A stretch of DNA of 64,000 nucleotides from JASHPR01 sp963815375 (GTDB lineage: Bacteria; Actinomycetota; Actinomycetes; Streptosporangiales; Streptosporangiaceae): NCBI GenBank assembly GCA_963815375.1, contig CAWFGX010000004.1:496001-560000 (forward strand), written 5' to 3'. The notes beneath the pieces are model-generated. The model worked only from the letters and a program-made list of their open reading frames with translations, was not told the DNA's origin and made no database searches. Shown piece after piece: positions 33,781-42,231 of this stretch. Position numbers and translations under genes: made by a program. How positions within the stretch are numbered: position 1 is the stretch's first letter; each line of letters starts with the position of its first letter.

Positions 33781-34656
33781 GTGAGTGTCGGCAGCCTGAT
33801 GAGTTCCGGGCCGCTCATCCTGGCCATGCCGGTCGCGGCTGCGGCCGGGGCCCTGACGTTCCTGTCCCCCTGCTGCCTGCCCCTGGTGCCTGGCTACCTC
33901 TCGTACGTGACCGGCATGTCCGGTGCCGTCGCCGAGCCTGCCGGGAGCGGTGCCGGCTCAGCCGAGAGCACCGCCGAGCCGGCCGGTGGCAACGCCGGGA
34001 CAGCGGAGGCCGCAGCCGGGTCGGCCGGCACTGTGACGGCATCAGTCGCGACGCTGCCAGCACCGCGCCGCAGCCGGGTAGTAGCGGGAACCGCTCTGTT
34101 CGTGCTTGGATTCTCGGTCCTGTTCACGGTGTACGGGGCGGCGTTCGGCGGGCTCGGCGAGGCGCTGAAGCAGCACCAGGATGGCCTAACTCAGGTGCTC
34201 GGCGCCGTGACGATCGCGCTGGGCCTGCTGTTCGCCGGAGCCCTCGACCGGTTCACGTTCGCCGGGCGGATGCTGCGCCCGTCGGTGCGCCCGCGCGCCG
34301 GGCTCGTCGGCGCGCCGCTGCTCGGCGTGCTGTTCGGCCTTGGCTGGACCCCATGCATCGGCCCGACGCTCCAGGCGGTGGAGAACCTGGCCTTCACGAC
34401 GGCCACGGCGTCACGCGGCGCGTTCCTTGCCTTCGTCTACTGCCTCGGCCTCGGCATCCCGTTCCTGATCGTGGCTATCGCCTTCCAGCGCGGCATGCGC
34501 GTGTTCGGCTTTGCCCGGCGGCATGCCCGGCTGGTGACTGCCATCGGCGGCGGGATGCTCGTGCTGGTCGGGCTGCTCGAGGTCACCGGAGCCTGGACGG
34601 CAGCGCTCACCTGGATGCAGATCCACTGGATCCACGGCTACAACGCCCCCCTGTGA
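33781..34656 (+). CDS. ccdA: CcdA-like cytochrome c biogenesis / thiol-disulfide transport protein
   Basis: The 291-residue membrane protein carries the two conserved Cys-containing motifs of CcdA/DsbD: TFLSPCCLPLVPGYLSYVTG near residue 22 and LGWTPCIGPTLQAVEN near residue 190. About six hydrophobic segments are visible. Such proteins carry electrons from cytoplasmic thioredoxin across the membrane for cytochrome c maturation. Between TM1 and TM2 there is a ~45-residue Ala/Gly/Glu-rich insertion. The GTG at 33781 has GGGGAGGA nearby and is preferred. No cytochrome c synthesis genes are adjacent. Confidence 0.85.
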   Translation: MSVGSLMSSGPLILAMPVAAAAGALTFLSPCCLPLVPGYLSYVTGMSGAVAEPAGSGAGSAESTAEPAGGNAGTAEAAAGSAGTVTASVATLPAPRRSRVVAGTALFVLGFSVLFTVYGAAFGGLGEALKQHQDGLTQVLGAVTIALGLLFAGALDRFTFAGRMLRPSVRPRAGLVGAPLLGVLFGLGWTPCIGPTLQAVENLAFTTATASRGAFLAFVYCLGLGIPFLIVAIAFQRGMRVFGFARRHARLVTAIGGGMLVLVGLLEVTGAWTAALTWMQIHWIHGYNAPL

Positions 34657-34667
34657 CTCGGAGGACC

Positions 34668-36467
34668 ATGCGGTTCGGCATCTTTTACGAGCACCAGCTG
34701 CCCAGGCCCTGGGAGCCGGAGTCGGAGCACAGGCTGCTGCAGGACGCGCTCGATCAGGTCGAGCTCGCCGACCGCTCAGGCATCGACTATGTGTGGGAGG
34801 TCGAGCACCACTTCCTGGAGGAGTACTCGCACTCCTCAGCGCCCGAGGTGTTCCTCGCCGCCGCGAGCCAGCGCACCAGGCGGATCCGCCTGGGTCACGG
34901 CATCGTCCAGGCCCCGTCCGCGGTCAACCACCCGGCCAGGATCGCCGAACGCATAGCAACGCTCGACCTGGTCTCCGACGGCCGGGTCGATTTCGGCACC
35001 GGGGAGGCCAGTTCCGCCGCCGAGCTCGGGGGCTTCGGCGTGCCCCGCGGCGCCAAGCGGGCTATGTGGGAAGAGACGGTCGACGTCGTGACCCGGATGT
35101 TCGCCGAGCAGCCGTTCGCCGGCCACCACGGGGACTCTGTCACGGTGCCGCCCAGGTACGTGCTGCCGAGGCCCCTGCAGAAGCCGCATCCGCCGCTGTG
35201 GGTGGCGTGCAGCCGCCGGGAGACCATTCACCTGGCCGCGCGCAGCGGCATCGGCGCGCTCTCGTTCTCCTTCTCCGAACCCGAGGACGCCGCCCGCTGG
35301 GTTCGCGAGTACTACGACCTGATCGCGTCGGAGGAGTGCGTGCCCCGTGGCTTCGCGGTCAACGCGAACGTCGCCGTGGTGCTGCCGATGATGCTGCACC
35401 CCGACGAGGCGACGGCGATCGACCGCGGCATCGACGGCGCGCACTTCTTCGCCTACTCGCTCGGCCACTACTACGGCGGCGGCACCCACGTGGTCGGCGG
35501 CACCGACCTGTGGCAGCGCTTCGGTGCTGACCGCGCCGAGCACGGCTTCTCCAGGGAGATCATCCAGGCCAGCGCGCAGCCGCTCGCGGTCCGGCTGCTG
35601 CAGGCGGGCATGGGCTCGCTGCGGGGCGCGATCGGAACCCCTGGGCAGGTCACCGACCTGATCGCGCGGTACCAGGCCGCAGGCGTCGACCAGGTCATGT
35701 TCGTCCTGCAGGCCGGCCGCAACCGGCATGAGCACATCTGCGAGAGCATCGAGTTGTTCGCCCGCGAGGTGCTCCCCCGCTTCGCCGACGGCCGGGAGGT
35801 CGCCGAGGCTGCGAAGGCAGACCGGCTCGCGGCTGCCGTGGACAAGGCGCTGGCCCGGCGGGCCGGACCGCGGACGCTGCCCGCGCCTTACCGGGTAGAC
35901 GAGGACGCGGAGGTCGCCGCAGCGCGGCCGCCCGCACGGGAGCGTGTTGCCGGCCGGCTCCGCGCCGCAGCCGGGGCCCGCGATGCGCTGCGCCATCACG
36001 GCCAGGCGGGCCTGGCGCGGCTCGCTGACCGGGCGCCGGACGCCACGCTGGAGCAGATCTTCGGCGGCAGTGGCGCGCTGCGCGCTGTCTTCGGGATGAT
36101 GACGGGCCGCTTCCAGCCGGCCAGGGCCGCGGGCTTCGAGGGCGTCATCGTCTTCGACCTGGGCCTGTCGGACGGGACCCGCCAGCCCTGGGCTATCGAG
36201 GTGCACGGCGGGCGCGCGCGGGCCCGCCCGGCCGGCAGCGCCCATGCGGCAAACGCCAGTGGTGTCAGCGCCAGTGGTGTCAGCGCCAGTGCTGTCAGCG
36301 CCAGTGCTGCGCTGACGATCAGGGTCTCGCTGCCGGACTTCATCCGGGCGCTGGCGACCGGGCACGGCTTCTACCCCCTGATCGTCGACGGCCGGATGAC
36401 CATGGAGGGCGACCTCGGAGTGGCCAGCAGGATGGCAGAGATGTTCGGCGCCCGCTCGGTGTACTGA
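34668..36467 (+). CDS. LLM-class flavin oxidoreductase fused to an SCP2 sterol-carrier domain
   Basis: The 599-residue protein begins as a bacterial luciferase-like monooxygenase: MRFGIFYEHQLPRPW, IDYVWEVEHHFLEEYSHSSA, VSDGRVDFGTGEAS and HPPLWVACSRRETI. This domain covers residues about 1-375. From about residue 420 it continues into a domain that looks like SCP2: DATLEQIFGGSGALRAVFGM, FEGVIVFDLGLSDG and LIVDGRMTMEGDL. The linker holds three and a half 15-bp repeats. LLM enzymes use FMNH2 or F420H2; the substrate is unknown. The fusion suggests a hydrophobic ligand delivered by the SCP2 part. GAGGACC lies just before the ATG. Confidence 0.82.
   Translation: MRFGIFYEHQLPRPWEPESEHRLLQDALDQVELADRSGIDYVWEVEHHFLEEYSHSSAPEVFLAAASQRTRRIRLGHGIVQAPSAVNHPARIAERIATLDLVSDGRVDFGTGEASSAAELGGFGVPRGAKRAMWEETVDVVTRMFAEQPFAGHHGDSVTVPPRYVLPRPLQKPHPPLWVACSRRETIHLAARSGIGALSFSFSEPEDAARWVREYYDLIASEECVPRGFAVNANVAVVLPMMLHPDEATAIDRGIDGAHFFAYSLGHYYGGGTHVVGGTDLWQRFGADRAEHGFSREIIQASAQPLAVRLLQAGMGSLRGAIGTPGQVTDLIARYQAAGVDQVMFVLQAGRNRHEHICESIELFAREVLPRFADGREVAEAAKADRLAAAVDKALARRAGPRTLPAPYRVDEDAEVAAARPPARERVAGRLRAAAGARDALRHHGQAGLARLADRAPDATLEQIFGGSGALRAVFGMMTGRFQPARAAGFEGVIVFDLGLSDGTRQPWAIEVHGGRARARPAGSAHAANASGVSASGVSASAVSASAALTIRVSLPDFIRALATGHGFYPLIVDGRMTMEGDLGVASRMAEMFGARSVY
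36255..36308 (+). repeat. 15-bp tandem repeat in the SCP2-side linker
   Basis: GCCAGTGGTGTCAGC is repeated at 36255, 36270 and 36285, with a partial fourth copy at 36300. It codes for ASGVS-ASGVS-ASAVS-ASA. The near-identity suggests recent expansion or contraction by slippage. Confidence 0.9.
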
Positions 36468-36632
36468 AGGCCGGAAAAAGGGCGCGCCAACGCCGATATT
36501 GCACCATCCATCCGGCGCTGGACCCCGCCCGAACCGAACATTTCAGGCTTCAGTCGCTCGTTACTCTGCGTACTCACGCGAGCCTGGCTGAAATACCTTG
36601 TCTTCATCATCTGCTGGTGCGACACTCGATGG

Positions 36633-37979
36633 GTGGCGATCGCGTTGAGTGGCGGTTATCCCCAGGCTTCGACCGCCGATAGACCCGAAGACCAGGAGCG
36701 CCAGCACAGTCCCGGGCAGTTCCCCGGAGCAGTGCTGGAAAGGAGCTTCTCCTTAGCGCGCACTCCCGTCGCAAGACCTGGTGCCGACGACATCGTCTGG
36801 TCTGAGCGCCTGGCTACTGCCGCTGACCAGGCACAAGCCGCGGCGGAGCTGGGAGGATTCGATACCGGCCTGATAAGGGAATCCTTCGCTCATATGGCAG
36901 AGAGTTCCGGGCCCGCCTCTATCGAGTACTTTTTTTCTCGCCTCTTCGTGCGTTATCCGGAAATCCGCTCGATGTTCCCGCATTCAATGCATGATCATGC
37001 GGAGCGGGTCTTTACGGCCGTGGATCACATCGTCTCGAATATCGACAGCCCGGGCGAGCTGAGCGCATTCTTGGAGGAGCTAGGACGCGACCACAGGAAA
37101 TTCGGGATCCGCGAACGTCATTACGAGCTCTTCCTCCCGGTACTCGTCGATACGGTCCGGCATTTCTGCGGCCATTACTGGACCGACCGGATGCAGGCCG
37201 CGTGGGACGCGGTGCTGGGCTACGCCGCCTCAGTCATGCAGGCTGCGGCCCGGTGCGATGCGGAGCAGCGGCCACCCTGGTGGATTGGCGAGATCGTGCA
37301 GCACGACCGGCGCAGCCCGGACCTGGCGGTGCTGACGATCAGGCCGGACCAGCCGCTGCGCTACGCACCTGGCCAGTACGTGGCCGTGCAGGTGCCGCGG
37401 TGGCCGCGGGTCTGGCGCAACTTCTCCATCGCGAACGCCCCGCGCGAGAACGGGCTGATAGACCTGCATGTCCGTGCGGTGCCTGGCGGCATGGTCAGCG
37501 GCTCGCTGGTGCGGGGCGTCCGGCGCGGGGACACGGTGCTGCTGGGCGAGCCACGAGGAAAGATGACCGGGCCGGCCGATCCGGACCGGGACCTGCTGTG
37601 CATTGCCGGCGGCACCGGGCTGGCCCCCATCAAGGCGATCATCGAGGGAGTGATCAGCGCCAGCAGGCCCGGGCGCCGCGCGAAGATCGGCCTGCTGTAC
37701 GGGGCGCGCACCGAGCACGACCTCTACGACCTCAGGGACCTGCGAGTTCTGGAATCGGCCCACCCGGCGCTCATGGTCACCGCGGTCGTCTCAGACGACC
37801 CAGGATTCACCGGCGTCAAGGGAACGCTGCCCCAAGTCGCGGCGCGCTACGCGAACTGCGCGGGCAAGGACATCTTCGTCTGCGGCCCGGCCGCTATGGT
37901 CCAGGCGACCGTTTCGGTTCTCGCCGACCGCGCCGAGGCCGACCGTATCCGGCATGACCCGCCGGACGCCGCCAGGTAG
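36633..37979 (+). CDS. globin-FAD/NAD reductase (flavohaemoglobin-like)
   Basis: The 448-residue protein has an N-terminal ~70-residue extension, a globin domain (residues about 75-210, with LGRDHRKFGIRERHYELF holding the likely proximal His), then a ferredoxin-reductase-like module. The reductase module has FAD-binding WRNFSIANAP and NAD-binding IAGGTGLAPIKAI, ending in VCGPAAMVQAT. This is the layout of flavohaemoglobins, which detoxify nitric oxide with NADPH and oxygen. The globin resembles the single-domain type found in many actinomycetes. Its first 400 bp are less GC-rich than the neighbours. The long N-terminal extension is atypical. Confidence 0.85.
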   Translation: MAIALSGGYPQASTADRPEDQERQHSPGQFPGAVLERSFSLARTPVARPGADDIVWSERLATAADQAQAAAELGGFDTGLIRESFAHMAESSGPASIEYFFSRLFVRYPEIRSMFPHSMHDHAERVFTAVDHIVSNIDSPGELSAFLEELGRDHRKFGIRERHYELFLPVLVDTVRHFCGHYWTDRMQAAWDAVLGYAASVMQAAARCDAEQRPPWWIGEIVQHDRRSPDLAVLTIRPDQPLRYAPGQYVAVQVPRWPRVWRNFSIANAPRENGLIDLHVRAVPGGMVSGSLVRGVRRGDTVLLGEPRGKMTGPADPDRDLLCIAGGTGLAPIKAIIEGVISASRPGRRAKIGLLYGARTEHDLYDLRDLRVLESAHPALMVTAVVSDDPGFTGVKGTLPQVAARYANCAGKDIFVCGPAAMVQATVSVLADRAEADRIRHDPPDAAR

Positions 37980-38113
37980 CCGCGAGATACGCAATTCCTG
38001 ATTCGCAAATCTGGAATTCCGCACCGAACTGGCGTCACGCAATTGCCTGAAATGAAATCGCGATGGCTAACGAGTTTTGCTGCTGCTTCACCGGTTCACC
38101 GGCCAGGCGATCG

Positions 38114-38821
38114 TTACCCGGCTAGGTGCTCGCCGAAGAACGTATAAATGCGCTGCCACGCATCGGCCGCGTCGGCCTCCTGATAGCTCATACGGGCGAA
38201 CCGCGCGAGGACCGCTCCAGCACCGGACGACTCCGTCATGAAACGGTGGCCCGAGCCGGGATACACCTTCACGTCGTGCGGGACATCGAGCACTACGAGC
38301 GCCCGCTGGAGCCGCTCGGCTGGCTTCGTCCCGCCCATGTCCCTGGCACCGAAGCTGCCCACGATCGGGCACGCTCCCCGCAGCGCGGCCTCGGTGTCCT
38401 TGGGCACCTCGCCGTAGTTCACCGATGCAGCGGCGAAACCGGTGCGTGGCGCGCAGAGCAGTGCGAACCCGCCACCCAGGCAGAACCCGATCACGCCAGT
38501 CCGCCCGGTGCAGTCGTCCCGGGCGGCCAGGAAGGACCGTGCCGCCTCGAGGGCCGTAAACGCAGGCCCGGACCGGGACCGGAGCTGGTGAAACGCCGCG
38601 CGCACGCAGAGCAGCCAGTGCCTGCCGCCGAAGAGGTCGGGCGCCAGGGCCAGGTACCCGTGCGCCGCGAACTGGTCAGCCTTCTTCCTGATGTCATCGC
38701 CGAGCCCGAAGGCCTCGTGAATCACCACCACACCGGGCCAGGGCCCAGCCGACCCGGCCGGTGGCACGGCCAGGTAGCCCGGGGCGCTGCTATCGCCCAC
38801 CGGGTACGAAATATCTGGCAT
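38114..38821 (-). CDS. dienelactone hydrolase-family protein
   Basis: The 235-residue alpha/beta hydrolase has VVVIHEAFGLGDDIRKKAD near residue 32, the nucleophile elbow GVIGFCLGGGFAL with Cys in place of Ser (as in dienelactone hydrolases), and GSGHRFMTESSGAG with the catalytic His. The acid is expected in the intervening GSFGARDMGGT segment. The substrate is unknown and no aromatic degradation genes are adjacent. Confidence 0.85.
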   Translation of the reverse strand: MPDISYPVGDSSAPGYLAVPPAGSAGPWPGVVVIHEAFGLGDDIRKKADQFAAHGYLALAPDLFGGRHWLLCVRAAFHQLRSRSGPAFTALEAARSFLAARDDCTGRTGVIGFCLGGGFALLCAPRTGFAAASVNYGEVPKDTEAALRGACPIVGSFGARDMGGTKPAERLQRALVVLDVPHDVKVYPGSGHRFMTESSGAGAVLARFARMSYQEADAADAWQRIYTFFGEHLAG

Positions 38822-38891
38822 GCCGCAAACTTAACCCTGTCGCCCGCTGCGCGACGGCCGGTTGACGCGGCCGCTGGCCGGGGGCTGCCCG

Positions 38892-39677
38892 CTACACCTT
38901 GCGCCAGCGCGGCGTCCAGACGCCGTCTTCGACGGTGTAGTCGCCGAAGAGGGCCGGGGCCTCAGCCCGCACCAGCTCTGCGATCTTCCCGAACACCAGC
39001 CGGATCTCCTCCTCGGCCCCGGCGTCGGTGCGTGCCTCGATCGTGTGCCGCAGCGTCCGGATGTTCGCGGTCCACAGCAGTCCGGTCGCCACGCCATCGG
39101 GCGCGAAACGGCGCATGAACGAGGTCTTGTGCTTCTTCTCCGAGAACGGCAGTCCCTCGTCCTCCAGCCCGAAGTGCCCGGTCATCCACTGCTGGAACTC
39201 CTCCATCTGCTCCAGCAGGGCCGTCGCCCGCTTCATCAGCTCGGCATCCTGCTTGGCCCAGTCCGGGAACCAGAACGGGATGTCCGCGAGCCGCACAAAC
39301 CGCAGCGACTCCTGCGAGACCGCCACCCCCGGCCGGTGCCGGACCAGCTCATGAGTTGCCACACGCGAGATGTTGTGCAGGACGAAGCTGAAGCTGACAT
39401 GCTCGAGCACTGAGCCGTGCGCCTGTTTCAGGATGTTCTGCAGGTAAGCCTCGTGGTCGTTGCGCACCCGGACCACATTCGGGTTCAGTCCGGGCTCCCA
39501 GGCGCGGTAACAGAGCTTGCCCGCGAACTCGACAAGGTTCTGTGCGTCGTCCAGGTCGCCGCGGTCAAGCCTCTCCAGCCACCGCTCGCCGCCGACCTCG
39601 CTCAGGTAGGCCGCGAGCTGGTCGTAGTCGACCTGCGGCCTGGCCACGAGGAACACCTCGGGCTGCACGCTCTTCAT
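38892..39677 (-). CDS. thyX: flavin-dependent thymidylate synthase
   Basis: The 261-residue enzyme makes dTMP from dUMP with FAD, NADPH and methylene-tetrahydrofolate. The ThyX motif RHRx7S is visible in HELVRHRPGVAVSQESLRF. GSVLEHVSFSFVLHNISR precedes it, with a conserved His-Glu pair. The length is normal. It stands alone, followed on the same strand by the dienelactone hydrolase-like gene and preceded by the trpE-trpG fusion. No thyA is in the window. Confidence 0.95.
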   Translation of the reverse strand: MKSVQPEVFLVARPQVDYDQLAAYLSEVGGERWLERLDRGDLDDAQNLVEFAGKLCYRAWEPGLNPNVVRVRNDHEAYLQNILKQAHGSVLEHVSFSFVLHNISRVATHELVRHRPGVAVSQESLRFVRLADIPFWFPDWAKQDAELMKRATALLEQMEEFQQWMTGHFGLEDEGLPFSEKKHKTSFMRRFAPDGVATGLLWTANIRTLRHTIEARTDAGAEEEIRLVFGKIAELVRAEAPALFGDYTVEDGVWTPRWRKV

Positions 39678-39725
39678 GGCTCGGCACCTTACCGGGCTGG
39701 GCTGACCCGGGAGCCATCTACCGCC

Positions 39726-41984
39726 TCATACCACTGGGGCAGCGACCGGGGACCAGGCGCGGGCGAGGCCCAGCACATTGGCGATGACCTGGTGCCCGGC
39801 CCTGCCGGTCGCGGTGAGGATCGACTCGGGGTGGAACTGGACCGCCCACCGGCCCGCCGGATCATCCTCGATCGCCATGACCACGCCGTCCGGCGTCATC
39901 GCGGTCACCGAGAACCCGCCAGCCACCCCGGCCGGGACCGCGTGCAGCGAGTGGTACCGCCCGGCGGTGAACTCAGCAGGCAGCCCGGCCAGCAGCCCGG
40001 AACTCGCCGTCCCGCTGAGTACCCGCACGGTGCCGGGCTTGCCGTGCGCCGGGGTGGCCAGCAGGCCGAGCTGCCCCCCGGCGTGCTCGACCATCGCCTG
40101 CAGACCCAGGCACACACCGAACGCGGCCGTCCCCCGCTCATCGAGCACGCTCAGCAGCGCGTCGCAGCCGAAATCCGACGGCTGGCCCGGACCGGGTGAG
40201 AGCACGACCAGGTCGGGCGCGTACTTATCGAGCAGGCCCGTGTCGAACCCGGTCCGCAGCGTGCTGACCTCTGCTCCGGCCTCGCGGAAGTAGCCCGCCA
40301 GCGTGTGCACGAACGAGTCCTGATGGTCGACCAGCAGCACCCGCATCCCGTCGCCGGGGCGATCTGTGCTAGCCCGGGGGGGCACTGTGCCCCCTGGGGA
40401 CACCCCAGACCCCGATGGCCCGGAGCCCCCCGCGGCATCGCGTTCAGGGGCGTTCAGAGTCTCCAGCAGGGCCCTGGCCTTGAGCTGGGTCTCCTGCTCC
40501 TCCGCCGCCGGGTCGGACTCGAACAGCAGCGTCGCGCCAGCACGGACCGCGGCCAGGCCATCGCGGATGTGCGCGGTGCGCAGCGTCAGCCCGGTGTTCA
40601 TGCCGCCGTTGAACCCGATCATCCCGACCGCGCCGCCGTACCAGCGCCGCGGGCCGTCCTCGTGGTCCTCGATGAACTGCATGGCCCAGGTCTTTGGTGC
40701 CCCGGTCACGGTGACAGCCCACATGTGGGTCAGGAACGCGTCCAGAGCGTCGAAGCCCGGCCGCAGCCTCCCCTCAACGTGGTCCACGGTGTGGATGAGC
40801 CGGCTGTAGATCTCGATCTGGCGCCTGCCGATCACCCGCACGCTGCCTGGCTGGCAGATCCGGGACTTGTCGTTGCGGTCGACGTCGGTGCACATCGTCA
40901 GCTCAGACTCGTCCTTGGCCGAGTCCAGCAGGCTGCGTATGTTCTCGGCGTCATCCAGCGCGTCCGCGCCGCGGGCGATGGTCCCCGCGATCGGGCACGT
41001 CTCCACCCGGTCGCCGGTCACCCGCACGTACATCTCCGGCGACGCCCCGACCAGGTACTCCCCCTCGCCGAGGTTGAGGAAAAACTCGTACGGCGCCGGG
41101 TTGCGCTGCCGCAGCCGCTCGTAGAACGCGGCGGGCGAATCGCAGGACCCATGGAAGACGTGGCTCGGCACCACCTCGAACAGGTCGCCCCGGGCAAAGC
41201 GCTCCCGGGCCTGCTCCACCACGCGCGCGAACGACCCAGGCGCCGGGTCGGCCGGAAGACCATGATTCAGAACGTTTCGCTGCTGCTGGCCCTCGCGACG
41301 ATCGCCCGGTGTGGTCTCGCGGGAAAGGCCAGCGGTCGACTCGCCCCCCACCTCGAAGTCGTAGCTGTAGCAGATCGCGGTCTCGCGCTTGCGGTCCAGC
41401 ACATACAGCCGGTCCGGCAGGTGCAGCACCAGGTCGCGCTGGCTGGCTGGCCGTGCGTGCCGCAGCCGTACCGGCTCGAACTGGAACGCCAGGTCGTAGC
41501 CGAACGCGCCATACAAGCCCAGGTGCGGGTCCGGGCCGGCGAATGCCGCGATGATCTCCCGCAGCGCCGAGAACACAGTGGGGCGCCGGCTGCGTTCCTC
41601 TTCGGCGAACGTGCCGCCGGTCTCGGGGATCACGACCTCCGCGGTGTTGGCCCGTGGGGACGACCCTCGCGCCTCTTCCGCGCCCGCCAGGGTCCCAGCT
41701 CGGCGCATGGCTTCGGCGATCACGGGCAGCAGCACCAGGCCACGGCCGTTCAGCGCGGTCGCGGTGACCCGCCTGCCGCGGGCGACCAGTTCGATGCAGG
41801 GGTCGACGTAAGCCATGTGCCAGCGGCTGTAGCGGCCCGGGTACTCCATGCCGGAGCTGAGTACGCCGCCGCGGCGCCTCTCGACCTGCAGCGTGATCTC
41901 CGTGAGCACGTCCGGGTCGAAGAAGGGCTCGGCGGTCCGGCTCACCCGGACGCCACCGCCGGTCAGGAAGTGTGTCGAGTCCAT
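39726..41984 (-). CDS. trpEG: anthranilate synthase, TrpE-TrpG fusion
   Basis: The 752-residue protein joins the chorismate-binding subunit (residues about 1-520) with the glutamine amidotransferase subunit (about 560-745). The TrpE part shows CPIAGTIARGADALDD, whose Ala after PI separates it from PabB, plus VTGAPKTWAMQFIE and the GLTLRTA tail. The TrpG part has VVLSPGPGQPSDFG, the catalytic Cys in FGVCLGLQAMVEHAGG and the His-Glu of AVQFHPESIL. It converts chorismate and glutamine to anthranilate. A Trp-rich leader peptide and attenuator precede it, so charged tRNA-Trp levels control it. Confidence 0.95.
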   Translation of the reverse strand: MDSTHFLTGGGVRVSRTAEPFFDPDVLTEITLQVERRRGGVLSSGMEYPGRYSRWHMAYVDPCIELVARGRRVTATALNGRGLVLLPVIAEAMRRAGTLAGAEEARGSSPRANTAEVVIPETGGTFAEEERSRRPTVFSALREIIAAFAGPDPHLGLYGAFGYDLAFQFEPVRLRHARPASQRDLVLHLPDRLYVLDRKRETAICYSYDFEVGGESTAGLSRETTPGDRREGQQQRNVLNHGLPADPAPGSFARVVEQARERFARGDLFEVVPSHVFHGSCDSPAAFYERLRQRNPAPYEFFLNLGEGEYLVGASPEMYVRVTGDRVETCPIAGTIARGADALDDAENIRSLLDSAKDESELTMCTDVDRNDKSRICQPGSVRVIGRRQIEIYSRLIHTVDHVEGRLRPGFDALDAFLTHMWAVTVTGAPKTWAMQFIEDHEDGPRRWYGGAVGMIGFNGGMNTGLTLRTAHIRDGLAAVRAGATLLFESDPAAEEQETQLKARALLETLNAPERDAAGGSGPSGSGVSPGGTVPPRASTDRPGDGMRVLLVDHQDSFVHTLAGYFREAGAEVSTLRTGFDTGLLDKYAPDLVVLSPGPGQPSDFGCDALLSVLDERGTAAFGVCLGLQAMVEHAGGQLGLLATPAHGKPGTVRVLSGTASSGLLAGLPAEFTAGRYHSLHAVPAGVAGGFSVTAMTPDGVVMAIEDDPAGRWAVQFHPESILTATGRAGHQVIANVLGLARAWSPVAAPVV

Positions 41985-42028
41985 GTCGGCCCTCGCCTGT
42001 GTCAGGCCCGGCGTCGGCGGCGCGGACG

Positions 42029-42062
42029 AAAAAGGCGGCCGCCGACTTGCCGGGCGGTCGCC
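42029..42062 (-). terminator. attenuator terminator in the trpEG leader
   Basis: On the minus strand GGCGACCGCC, a 9-nt loop, GGCGGCCGCC and then TTTTT form an intrinsic terminator (one mismatch in a ten-pair stem). It lies between the Trp-Trp leader peptide and the trpEG start, 45 nt before the ATG. Confidence 0.85.
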
Positions 42063-42098
42063 GTCAGGATCCGTTGCGTCGCGAACCAGGACACCGCC

Positions 42099-42140
42099 TC
42101 AGGGGCGGCGCCACCAGCCTGCAGTGAGGTTCACGCGCAT
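42099..42140 (-). CDS. trpL: trp leader peptide
   Basis: A 13-codon frame starting at ATG 42140 encodes MRVNLTAGWWRRP, with two consecutive Trp codons near the end, then TGA. Stalling at these codons when Trp-tRNA is scarce should prevent the terminator at 42029-42062 from forming. It is too short for usual gene finding. Confidence 0.85.
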   Translation of the reverse strand: MRVNLTAGWWRRP

Positions 42141-42231
42141 GCGCCGAGCCTAGCGTCGTGCCGCCTGCCGCGCCAGCCCGCCACTAAGGTGACCGGCTGT
42201 GGATACTCAAGAGTTCTAGCCGCTGGCCTGC

